In this document: in pieces, positions 1-12,100 of the stretch | Numbering within the stretch: the first letter of the stretch is position 1 | Layout of the letters: each line of letters starts with the position of its first letter | Origin: Candidatus Omnitrophota bacterium | GTDB taxonomy: Bacteria; Omnitrophota; Omnitrophia; Omnitrophales; Aquincolibacteriaceae | Assembly (NCBI GenBank): GCA_903884815.1 | Contig: CAISGE010000040.1 | Coordinates: forward strand, 1-39,135 | DNA: 39,135 bases | Direction: 5' to 3' | Translations under genes and position numbers: made by a program | The notes under the pieces: generated by a model | What the model was told of the DNA's origin: nothing | Databases searched by the model: none | The model's input: only the letters and a program-made list of their open reading frames with translations

Positions 1-14
1 AGGACGGCAATCCG

Positions 15-134
15 ATGATCAGCTGGCAGACACATGGCTTTAAGCCTTGGCTAAGGACCGTTGCGTTTCTGACGGTCTGTGTGTTTACCTTTACCTCCAT
101 CGCTTGGGACGGCGGAATTAACAAAGCCTACGCC
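15..134 (+). other. N-terminal signal peptide or membrane anchor of the giant ORF
   Basis: MISWQTHGFKPWLRTVAFLTVCVFTFTSIAWDGGINKAYAAA: basic n-region, hydrophobic core, A-x-A-like end. Confidence 0.65.
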
Positions 135-3100
135 GCTGCTCCGAATCCTCAAAGCCTCTCCCAAGTCGCACCCTTCAGCTCCCAGCCCGCGCTTTCCATG
201 ATCGATCGTCCGGATCTTCCGGATAGCTACGGGACCATTAAGGCTACTTTTAAGGGACATTCCCCGCAGATCGTGCTTCATATTCAGGATGCCCACATCA
301 ACGAGGAAGCCCAGCGCAACATTGCCAACATCATTCGCTATTTCAATGAGAAATATAAGCTCAGCTTGGTCAACCTCGAAGGCGCGAGCGGGGAGCTTTA
401 TACCGAACTCTTTTCTTTCTTTCCGAGCCAGGAAGCCCGTCGTAATGTTGCCGATTATTTCCTGAAACAGGGGCGCCTGACCGGCCCTGAATATCTCGCG
501 ATCGTGGATAAACCCGCCATGACGCTTTATGGCGTGGAAGACAAGGCCCTTTATAACGAGAACCGCAGCGCTTACGTGGACGCGCTTCAGTTCAAGGATC
601 GTGATGAAAAGATCCTTGCGGAGTTGGGCAAGGTTCTTGAAAGCATCAGCCGTTTTGTGTTTCCAGAAGAAATGCGCGAACTCAATCGCCGCAGGGCGGC
701 CTACCAGGATGGCGGCGCGGAACTGGTCGCGTATGTCCGCTATCTTGTGGAACTCGGCCGCAAGCAGGGGATCAAGCTTGAGGCTTATCCCGGCATGCAA
801 TCCCTGATCCAGTTGGTGGACCTGGAAAAGAAAGTTGATTTTGAAAAAGCAGCGCCCGAGACCGAAGCCCTGATCAATGACCTGAAAAAGATTCTTCCTC
901 GCGAAGAGCTTTCTCGCTTTCTCACCAATACCGTCCACTTCCGCATGAAGAAGATGAAGCGGTCGGCTTATTACGGCTATCTGGAAACCCTGATCAAGTC
1001 GATCAGTATGGCCATGTCCGGCGGGGAAGACCTGGCCGCGAAGTACGCAAATGTCATGGCCTACTTTCAATATATGAAGCTTTATGACACGATCGATGTG
1101 TCGCTCTTCGATGAGATCGAATTCCTCGAAACCACCGTCAAAGCCAAAGTCCTGACGACGCCGGAGCAGCTCCAGTTGGATCACGTCATGCGAATCTTAG
1201 ACATTTACAACAAGATGTTCGATTTCTCACTCACCAAGCAGGATGCCGAATTCTATTACGCCCACCAAGCGGAATTCAAAGCCGCGACTTTCACAGGTTT
1301 TCTCACACCGCTCATGCAGCAATATCACTTCACCTACGGATTGCCGTCCCAAGTGGAGATGCTCGATCAGGACCTTCCGCGCGTGGCGCGCTTTTATAAA
1401 GCCGCTATCGCGCGCGACCCGGTGCTGATCGGGCGAGCGGTTGAGAAAACCCTTTCCAGCGGCCAGACGTTTTCCGCGATCGTAACCGGCGGGTTCCATA
1501 CCCCCGGGATCGAGAAGTACCTGCGCGAGAAAGACATCTCTTATATAGTAGTCGCCCCGCGCATTTCCTCCGGGATCGACAAGAAAAAGGAAAGCGCTCT
1601 TTACGACGCGGCCCTTCGTGAAGCACCGCTTCCGATCGAAAAAGTGCTTTCTGAGGCTTTTCTCCAATCGAAGTCGCCGGTCTTAAACGACCCCCGCTTC
1701 CAGTTGGAGCCCTGGAGAATGATCCTCGAGAAGGGGGCTGAGCTCGATTTCACTTCATTTACCTCCGATGCGGTGCTCTATTTCCCGCTCGTCGCCGCTT
1801 CCGCGATCCTGAACGCCAAGCCGGAGGATCGGGCCAATGTTTTTGCAGCCCAGCACGAAAAGCTTCTCGCTGACAATGAGATCACGGATAGTGATGGCGC
1901 TAAATTGGGCGCTCTTCTTGAAATGTTTGGTCCGGCCAATGTGACGCTTGAAAATAGAAATCCGACTTTGCGGGTGCCGCTCAAGAATGGAGAGACTCTC
2001 GCCTTCACCCTTCATAGTGAGAAGTTCTCAGAGGTCGCGGTCGCTGGGTACATTAAGCGAACCAGCACCTCGATTCCCGATGGTAAGAACACCTTGACTG
2101 TCTATCGCCTCAAGAGTGATTCCGCGGCTGTTGTGCATAAACGCAACGAAACGCGTTCTTCTGAGAATGGGAACACAACACCTCTTCCTTCGATTTCCGC
2201 CGAACTTTTGCAGCTTTTAATAGAACAGAATGCTGCAAGTGCCGGCGGCACTTACGATTCGCTTAAGACGGCTGGTTATCAGGTTCCCAAAAGTCGCACC
2301 AGGTTTGATGGATATTTACGGGATAGGAACATTGCATTCATGCATGGAACCTGGGGTTTTCTGACAGAACCCGCCTCAGCTCCCGCACCCGTCGCAACCG
2401 TATCGAAAGCCGCAGCCCCGGCACCTGTTGCCGCCAAACCTGCAGCTGAAACTCCGAAGCCTGTCGTGAAGCCGGCGACGTCGGTCGTGAAAAGAAAAGT
2501 GCCCGTCAAGCCGGTAGTCAAGTCGCAGGCAAACGTGCTTGTCGCGGAAACCGTGACCCAGGTCAAGACGCGCATTGCCAAGGCGCAGGGCCGTTTCTTC
2601 GGCTCCTACATGGTGCGCGGCATTTTGGGCTGGGGAATGGTCGGCCTTGTTGCCGGAGCTCTTCTGACCTTTGTCATGCCAGCGACCGTGGTGGCTTTTC
2701 CGGTTGTTTTTGGAATTATTGCTTTCGTGCTTCGAGCCAGGAGAGTGGCCGCCGTTCAGAGCGGGATCGACGTCCGGGCCAATCCCAGAGGCGCCGGGTG
2801 GATCGTCTCAGCGAAGAACGGGGCGATGTGGCTTGAAGGCTCCGCCGCTCCCGATTTTAAGGCGATCAAGGACAAGACCAAGCGACTGCGCGCTTCTATC
2901 GATTACAAGCTACAGAACTGGGCGGCTTACCGGAAATTTCATTCGAGCAACATGTTTCACGCCGATGACGGCGCCGAGGCGGACGCTAAAAAGATCATTC
3001 TTCGCTTTGTCGGGATCGGGACCGCCGTCGGTATTATTTTGGGTTTGACGACAGCCCTTCCGGTTGTGGCGACGGCGATGATCGCTGCTGTAGTCGCCGG

Positions 3101-6100
3101 GTTCCTGGCTTCCGCGGTCATGAAGACTATGGCGATGTGGCAGGAGAAGGGCGGGACGCAGAGCATCGCGAAACAGGGTTTCCTCACAGCGATGGGTCTC
3201 GCGCTCAAGATCTTCGTGAGCGTTCCTTTTCATTTGCTTGATGGATTTGTCCTCCAGTATTTCCGGCTCCGTATCAATTACTTCATTCTGGGCGGCAATC
3301 ATTTCCGCTGGACCAACGATGCCGAAACTCAGGCTATGGTCGATAACGCCGGCAATCCCGAAGCGTCTAAAATCCTTTCACGGTTTGATCGTTTTATCCG
3401 TACCCGACCGGGCTACGCGATATGGGTCACCCTCCAAACAACTCAGATCGCCGCATTGTTTGAATTCTTCATGAAGCGCGCCAAGCTTATGGTCCTTAGC
3501 CAGGTCAGCGGTCTTATCCTGACGGCGGCCGGGACTTCGCTGCCGGTGTTTGCCGTGATCGGCGCAGGCGTTTGGGGTTATGTCCTGTATAATCAGGTGC
3601 GGGCCTACCGAGCCGCAAAGGCCGAAGGGAAAGATCTTCCGGCGAATTGGCTGCGTAACCGTATCATCGGTCATTTGATTCTTGCGACGATTTTCGGCGG
3701 GCTGATGTGGCTCGGCGTTTCTCCGCCGTCCTGGGCCGTAGTCCCGGCGGGGACCGAGGATTTTATCGGCTCCAAGGCACTCAATGTTTTCGGCATTCCC
3801 ATTCCTTCGCTCCCCGGCATGCACGCCGGTCCCCATTTTGACCTTCTGAACCTGGGTTCCGTGGTCCAGGCCAAGGGAACGATCTTCGCCTTTCTGGGGG
3901 ATAAAATACATTTTACCTTCCAGGCCATTTCCAGTTCCGCGACACTGAACTTCCTTTTGGCGTTTACGACCCAGATCCCGGCCAAAGCCCGCGAGCTCAA
4001 AGCGCGCGACACGATGGCCGATATGATGCGCCTCGCGAACTTGGATGCGGCGGCGCTCAAGAGTCTTGGGATCGAGCCCTCGTCCTTTTCGCTTGTTTCA
4101 ATCCTTGACCTGACGACGACGGGAGTCTGGGCCAAAAGATTGCAGACTCCTGACTGGATCGCCCTCTCCGCGGAACAAAAGGCGATTATCCTGAAACTCA
4201 TGCGGCGGGATGTCAGCGATCGGGTTTCCGGAATGAATGGCTATGACACCGGCCTTGCTCTTGCCGCGATCGATCGCGCTCTGCGTATCCAGGACCCCGA
4301 GGGGAAGGTTGAGCTCCCGTCGGATCTCAAGAGAAAGAAGGGCTTACGCTATAACATGTCGATCAACGCCCAGGCCCGCCACGACGTGCTGACCAGCTCG
4401 CCTTTCTGGATCTCCATGATCTTCGGGACTTTCTCGATGTGGGTGGTGACGCACGAAATCGCGGTTATTGTCCACTACGCGGAAGGTCTCGACAAGGTGA
4501 TCAGCTCGGCCCTGGGCCTTCAGAATTTCCATCTTTTCGGTTCGGGGATCAAGGGAATTGAGGGCAATAAACTCGAGCAGGATCACCAGGCGGAGCTGGC
4601 CAAGCAGGGGGTCCATGTCAGCTTGTGGGACCGGGCTTTCGCATCGGGTCTTCTCGGCGGATTGCAAACCGCAGTGACGGGAATTAACACAGATTATATC
4701 GTTCAGCCCTACATGATCGCCAAGCAGGCGGTGGAACGGGCGCCGGTCCTGAAAGAGAATCTGGAAAAAATGGCGGATGAAAAATTCGGCCCCGAGCCAA
4801 GCCGTCAGAAAGCCGCATTCATTGTAAATGCCCGTCAGCAGATCGCGGCGATGGAAAAGACCACTTATTGGTCCGTCGTCAGTAAGAAGCTCCCAGAAGC
4901 TTTGCGGTCAGTGGGAACTTCCGCCGCTACGGGATTGGGTTCCATTCTGGGTTTCATTGCCCCCGCAGCCACTGCGGAACCGTTGTTCGCCCCAGATCTT
5001 TTTTCAGCACCCGGAGTGATCAATGTGCCGGTCATGTTGACACGCGTGGAAGAGGTCGTGAAGCCTGTCGATGAGGCAAGAAAAGCCGCCGAGGATGCAC
5101 AAAAGGCTCTTGTGGCGATCAAGGCGAAAGCCTCGCCCGAGCAACAGATGTCCACGGTGGAGGAATACAAAGCGCAGCTCGCTTTCGACGAAGCTCAGCG
5201 GAATTTTTCCAAGGCTGTTTCGTCCCGGGAGATCCAGGACCTGGAAGGTTTGCTGGAGCTTCAAAAAGGAAAGAACGCCCGCTTCTCGGCGCTTTCGACG
5301 GCGGTTGAAGTAGCCCAGATGAAGCTCAAACAGATCCAGGCCGCAACATCGCCGGAATTGAAAATGTCCACGGTTCAGGAATATGAAGCGCAGACCGCCG
5401 TCGAGAACGCGCGGCGTGATCTGGCGAAGGCTTTTTCGCCCGAACAGCAGGCGCAGGCGCAAAAGGAACTTTCCGATCTCGAATTGATCCAAGCCCGCCT
5501 GATGGGGGACAAAACGGCCGATCTTGCAAGCCTTGTATCCCCGAAACCCGCTGAACTCGCGAAAGAGACCGCTCCCGCAGTTGCCAAAGAACAGCCGGTT
5601 GAAAAGACCGTAAAAGTGACGGCCCCGCCGAAGCTCGCTGAATTTTGGGGACAGGTGAAATCAACTTTTATAAATGCGGCCAGAACGATGAGACCTGCCG
5701 CGATAGGAATGATGGCCATGACCAGCACCGTGGTGGCCCCGAGGGCTTCTACCCCCGAGGTCATTCCGGTCACAACGACGCCGGAAGGAAGAGCGACCGA
5801 GACTAAGGCCGCAAGCCAGCCGGAGCAGGAAGCCACACCCGCTGTCAGTCCTGTCACAACGACGCCAGAAGGAAAAGCGACCGAGACTAAGGTCGCAAGC
5901 CAGCCGGAGCAGGAAACCATACCCGCTGTCAGTCCTGTTACAACGACGCCGGAAGGAAGAGCGACCGAGACTAAGGGCGCAAGCCAGCCGGAGCAGGAAG
6001 CCACGCCTACTACCACCACGCCCACCGAAGTCAAAGCGTCTGTCACTGAGACGAAATTAAAGACTGAGGAGGAAGCAAATACTGAAAAGGCCAAGGCCGA

Positions 6101-9100
6101 GGAAGATAAGAAGACCGCCGCGGAAAATGCGCTGAAGATCACCGCCCTGATCGATGCCGCCCAAAAATTGAAAGGCGTCACGCTTGGAACCCGGGACCGG
6201 GACCTGAACGGGAAAACGCCCAGCGCTGATTTTCAGAACGCCGCTCTGGCCGCGGCGGAGACACTTCGCTCGATGAACGATGCGGCTCTCACGGCCGCCT
6301 TGGCGGATCTTGAAGCCTTGCGCATCAAGGAAGGGACCCTTCCCGGGGAATACGGCCTGATTACTAAGAAAATAATGACCCGTCTTACGCCCGCTGTTCT
6401 GGGGCAGTTGGCGGCTCTTGCGAATCCTCCCGTCTCAGAGGTAAAGACCGCACCGGTTCCCGCGAAAGAGGCGACCACATTTAAAAAGGGCGCGCCAAAG
6501 CAGGGTGCAGTAAAACAAGAACCCGCCAAAACGGCAGCGCCGACGCAAGAGCCCGCAAAAAAAGAAGCCTCAACCGAAAAAGTTGTGGCGGGCGAGGAAG
6601 ATCTTCCCCTGATCGCGGTGGCCGAAGATTTTCCGGGTGTTTTACCGGACGCTTTGCCTTTGGCCGCGGCGTTGGCCGCCAAAGGAGTCAAATTTGTCGA
6701 TCTCCGGTCCGAGTTTGATAAGCTCGGCTATGTCACGGACTTCGGCGGTTTCAATGGCGTGACACGTCCGGTTCCTCCCACCCGGATGATCATCCACAGT
6801 GCGCAGGAAAAATACGCCAGGGCTGTACTAAAATCGCAGAATCAGCCTGAGAATAAAGTGGGTTACAGCATCATTATCGATGAGGACACGGTTTATCTTG
6901 CCGCGGCGATCAATCAGCCAACGGTCGGGATTTATGACAACTTTGGCGGGAATGGCTGGTACAACAAGGACACCATCAGCATTGTTATCACGAATATCGA
7001 CAGAGCTAAGAACGGCAAGGTCGACTATGACGACAAACCGCTGGATCCTGTTACGAATCCGGGGACGCTGCCGACGACACTTCTGCAGAAAGAGATCATC
7101 GCGAAGGTCGTGGATGCCCTTGGCATTCCGCGGAGTAATGTCTACGGGCACGGCGAAATACAAGGCGACGACAAAGAAGGTCCCGCCGAACACAAACGGG
7201 ATAACAATGAAGGCCGCCGGGAAGCCGAGTTTGTCCGCAATGGCGCTGACGGGATTTCCCAGCAAATAGACGCTTATATCGGGAACGTCATGAAAGACGG
7301 CGCTTTTACGATCGGTACTGAGCTCTACGAGATCATCGATCCCACGACCGGAAAACTTGTGAAGCAGCTTTATCCTCAGGCTCGTGTGGGGTATCGCGTC
7401 AAGCTTGGTTATGATCAGGATTCCATTCGCATCACGGCCTTTAATGGCACGGAGCGCAAGCATGAAGACGGAACACGAGGTCTCGTCGATGATGCCGCCA
7501 TGAATGGACTTGCCGGAAAAAAAGGCGCCACAGTTCCGGGCGAGGGAATCCTTTCTACGACTGCTGTGAATCTGCAGAGGGTCGAAGCTGTAGAAGAGGC
7601 GCTTAAGAACAAGCGAACAGTGACAGAAGAGGATCTCAAGAACAGCAAGATCCTGGGCGCTATCCCCGCGGGTTCCATCATCAGGATCTTTGACGAAAAG
7701 GGAAATCCCGTTCCCATCGCGGTCTCGAAGACCGGCAGGACGACCTGGGGACTCTTTGCCAATGACAGGATCGGGTTGGAAGATAAGAACAAGGTCGATG
7801 TCCATCTGCCGGACCCGGCGGCCGTGAAAAATGAGGGCATCGTTTCCAAGCTAAAATTGAACGATGACAGCCAAGTCAATAACCTGCATGGGTATACGGT
7901 CGAAATCTGTCCGCCTTCATTCGATCCTGAGCATCAGCGGCTTACATTAACTGCCGAGAAACTTTCTGAGGGTACCGGGATCCGGGGTGTTGTGACCGTC
8001 GACCATGGCGAAGTGGGGAATCCGCGCGCCCTGTATCAGTCTTTTGAAGAGATGACGCCAGAAGTTTTGGCGCTTCAGGGGGTGGATGAGACCTCGACCA
8101 AAAGTTTTGACAAGGAATACGGCGCTCGTCCCGACTTGGGGTTGATCTTTCATCCTTTTAGGGATAATGAAGACTCCGGTGGGAAGTATCGTTATGCCTT
8201 AGTTGCCGTTCGGGTGGGTCCGGATGGTAAGAAGAGCAAACTTGGCAATCCGGTTCTCAACGCCTATGGAAGTCCGATCTTGATCAAAGTCTATGATTCG
8301 GAAGCCGCCAAGTACAAGGACCGTGAACTTGTAGCCGCGCAGGAGGTCAAGGTTACCGAAACGATATCGACGGGCTTCAAGACCCAGGCTGAGAAGGATA
8401 TCGCGATGAAGCAGCTCACGCGAGCGAAGGATCTAACCTACCGGGACCTGTTGAAATCCATGAAGGCACAGAATCTTTCATGGGACCAGATCGTTAGAAT
8501 CTCCAAACTCAAGCCGGGAAAGAACTTTACTTATGAATATGTGCAGAACCACTTTTTAGGCGCACCGACCATTGAAAAATCTCAAAAGGTTCTCACCGCT
8601 GCTGATATCCAGTCCGCGATCAGTTTCCTCATCGGAGTTGACAAGATCAAAGAGATCGGCAAGCGAGCGGTCGGCGAGCCCCAAGTGCGTCAAACGAGCC
8701 GGTGGGACGTTAAAGACACCATCGCGACTTTCATGGATATCATCGTTCCTTCCAGCCGCCAGGCGACGGCGTCGGCAGTCCTTGGACTTTCCGGAGATAT
8801 CCTCGACCGAGCGGTGAGGGTCTCGCGTGAGAACGAAGGGAAGGCGACTCCCGCATCGGTTGAAAGCTGCGTCGGACTCCTGAAGGCTCGTAATCCGGAT
8901 CCCGACAAGGATGGAAAGACCCCGGCGGACGTTTCTCTCGCGCTCGCGCAAAACCGCGATGCCGTGGAGGTCTGGAAAACCCTTCGGGACTACTACACCC
9001 TGATCAATCAGCTCAAGGTGGGCCTCACGGGTCAACTGCGTGTTCTGGACCGTCACGAGCAGGTCACGCCGAGCGCGACGTCTACGGTGCAGTCGATTAG

Positions 9101-12100
9101 AATTAGCGCGGATGGCAACACGTCCGTAACAGATCAAAAAACCGGTCTTACGCAGACCGTCTTGGATGGCAGCACCGTCTATCTCGCAGACGATGCGACC
9201 GCGCGGGGGTATATGCAGTATACCTACCCCGGAATTGACGCGTTTGCGAGGAAATTCGGGACGCTGCCGGATTCCACTAAGATGGAGTTTACAAGCACTA
9301 AACCGGACGGAAGCTCATTGACGATCGATAATATTACCGTCGGTGATTACCGGACACAGTTCGATCATTTTCAGAGTGTTCTCTCCGGTAAGGATTATCT
9401 TGGTCGGACGCTGGATATGAACAATTCTCAGGACCGCGGGCTGGTCAGCTTTTTCGCGCTTCTTCAGCTCAAAAATCCGGCGGCGGCCGACCAGTTCCTG
9501 CATGAGAGTAAATTCCAGCTTGTCCTGACGGCTGCCTTCCAGATCTACGATACCCACTGGGTGAAGAACAAGGAGATCTTCGGCGCGGAGCGGGACAGGG
9601 CCGCTGCGGAGTTCATGCGCAACCGTGAGCAAATGATGTCCAACATGCTCGCCGAGTTCTATTTGATCGCGCTCACCAATGAGCACATCGCGAAGACACA
9701 GAAAGCCATCGATGACCTCAATAATATCAAGAAAGAAGCCTCCAGGATCCCCGCTGTATCCGCGCGGCCGATCAGCTTCGTGATGATCGATGCGATGATC
9801 TCGGAAAGCCTGGCCGAGATCTCCCAGTACAAAGCCGCCAAGGAACGGAGCCAACAACAGATCAAAAAATATCTGGATGTAAACCCCGGAGCGACTTTTT
9901 CTATACCCGACGGCGACATCACCTTCCAGAACCTCCAGATCGTCTCGGCGAAGTACGGTCTCTCGACGAGCCTCGCGAATTCGGCGATGGCCAAGGCGCG
10001 CACCGACCTTAAGGTCGTGGAATCACGCATGTCCGACCGTGAGCAGCGACTTGGCTTGACGGCAACCGCTTATGCCCCTCATGCCACGCTTGACCTGCTG
10101 CGCTATTTCGGGGTGCACGGCTTCGGGGATATTCTCTCCGTTGATATTCTCCGGCTGAATGTTGTTTTTGATCTTCAGACACTCTTTGAAACCAAGCAGG
10201 GGGATGCGAAGTACTCTCTCGAAACTGCCAATTTCGCGAGAATGGTGCGTTCCATGATGGATCAGAACGAGCAGGACCGCCGTAGCCTGGCTTCGCTTGA
10301 GGCGGCCTACCAGGGGTATCAGAAGATCGTGAATCAAGTCTCTTTGGCGCGCAAACAGGTCGAGAAGGACCCTCAAAAGGGATATCTCCGCGACATGCTG
10401 CTGGCCTCGAAGATCAAGGAACAGCATCAGTACTCGCTTCTGCGCGATAGTTCTCTCCGGGATTATATGTTGATGCGTGACCGTGTTCTGGCCGCCGACG
10501 GTGTTCAGAGGATCGTTGAGGACTCCATTCAGAAATTTCGCGAAAAAACGACCAAGGAACGCTACAACATCGTTCTTGCCGATCTGGCCAAACAGCAGAT
10601 CCCGGTCGATCCGAAATCCGGAAAGATCACCGTGAAACTGGGCAAGATCCCTTCGCAAGAGATCCTTCTCAAGGAAGGTCAGGATGTCGCCAAGTTTCTG
10701 CGGGGTGACAACGGGGAAGCCCGGGCCCTTACGGCATTCACCCGGGAGAAAGTTTTCGACAAGAATCTTTCTGCTGAGGACGCGAAATTCTCTTCGGATC
10801 GTTTGGACTACGCCTACCGGAGCTGGCTTACGGCTAGCGCGGGTTTGAGCGTCGGGTATGGCTATGGGAACATGGAAACAGCGAGCATCTTTGACGGCAA
10901 GGAAGCTTGGGGTTCCCAGCGCGTCAGCATTGGCGCTTCGATCCGCCTGACGTTGATCGATCTCTCGCGGCTCACCGGCCTTTATGCCACGGAAGAAGCT
11001 CTCGCGAAGGACGCCGCCGGAAACTTTCTTAAACAGAAAAAACAGCTTTATTTGAACAGCGTGGAGCGCCTGAATAATTCCATTTTGCGCGTGGATAATC
11101 TTGTCCGTATTGTTGCCGAGCAAAAATCCCTGCAAGACGCGAAGGTCTTGAAGCTAAAAGCCGAGGCTGACAAATATAAGGGGACACGCCAGGAGCAGGA
11201 AACCGAAGTGAGTTACCAATCGGCGCTCGCGGAACAGCAGGTCTACAAGATGAAGCTTGAAACGGCCCAGTCCCTGCTTGAGGAGCTCGGGCTCATATTC
11301 CGGCAGTTGGCCGGTCTGCGCTATGGGACTAAGGACGATGGAAAAGCGGGTGCCTTTCTTGCTCGTTATAAGGATGCGCCTTTGTCGCCTTCTCATTTCC
11401 GTAATCCGTATCCGGAGCTGGTAGTGGTCAAGGATAACAAGGTGACCCGGCTGCGCGAGGGTTTTGATCCCGCGATGAGGGATTTCCAGGGCCTGACGGC
11501 GGAAGGCCTCGGCCAGCTCAAGCAGTTGCGCGCTTATCACGCGGATCGCTCGCGCCCAAACGGTCTCCAGCGAACGCTCGCGCATCTGCCGCTTGTGGGC
11601 GGTCTTTTCACGAGTTCTGATGAGGGCGCTCAGCATGATCAGGCGGTACGGGATATCGACATGGTGGTCAAGAGGATGGAGAAGGCCCGCGACATGTTCA
11701 CTCGCGCGCAGAACACCACTCTTTCGGCCGCCGAACGCTCGAACGCGCTAACCGAAGCGATCCGTTATTATTTTCTTGCTGAGAGTGATTATCTGAAGAG
11801 CCCGTCCTTGATCAACATGCTTCACGACAATCATATCAAAGCCTCTCAGATCGTCGAGGCCGCGAAGGTCAGCCAGCGCTTTCATGCCAAAGTCGCATTA
11901 CTGAGCTCTCTCGCGGAACACTATTCCGTGATGGCTCAGCTTGAAAAGGCGCGCCAGACTGTCGTTCAGATCAAGGAAAAGGGATTGGATAAATACACCG
12001 CTGGGGTCACGATTGGGGTGATGTACTCCTCGACCGGCGGCACGAGCACCGGCATCATGCCCTGGTGGAATCTGATCGAGTGGACTGCCGGCGAGGTGCT

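Noticed and set aside
51-1184. 377-aa minus-strand ORF and many other long antisense ORFs under the giant gene
   Set aside because: Antisense to a well-supported coding frame; composition (runs of F/I/L/H/R/Q) is typical of reverse-complement coding sequence, with no recognisable domain.
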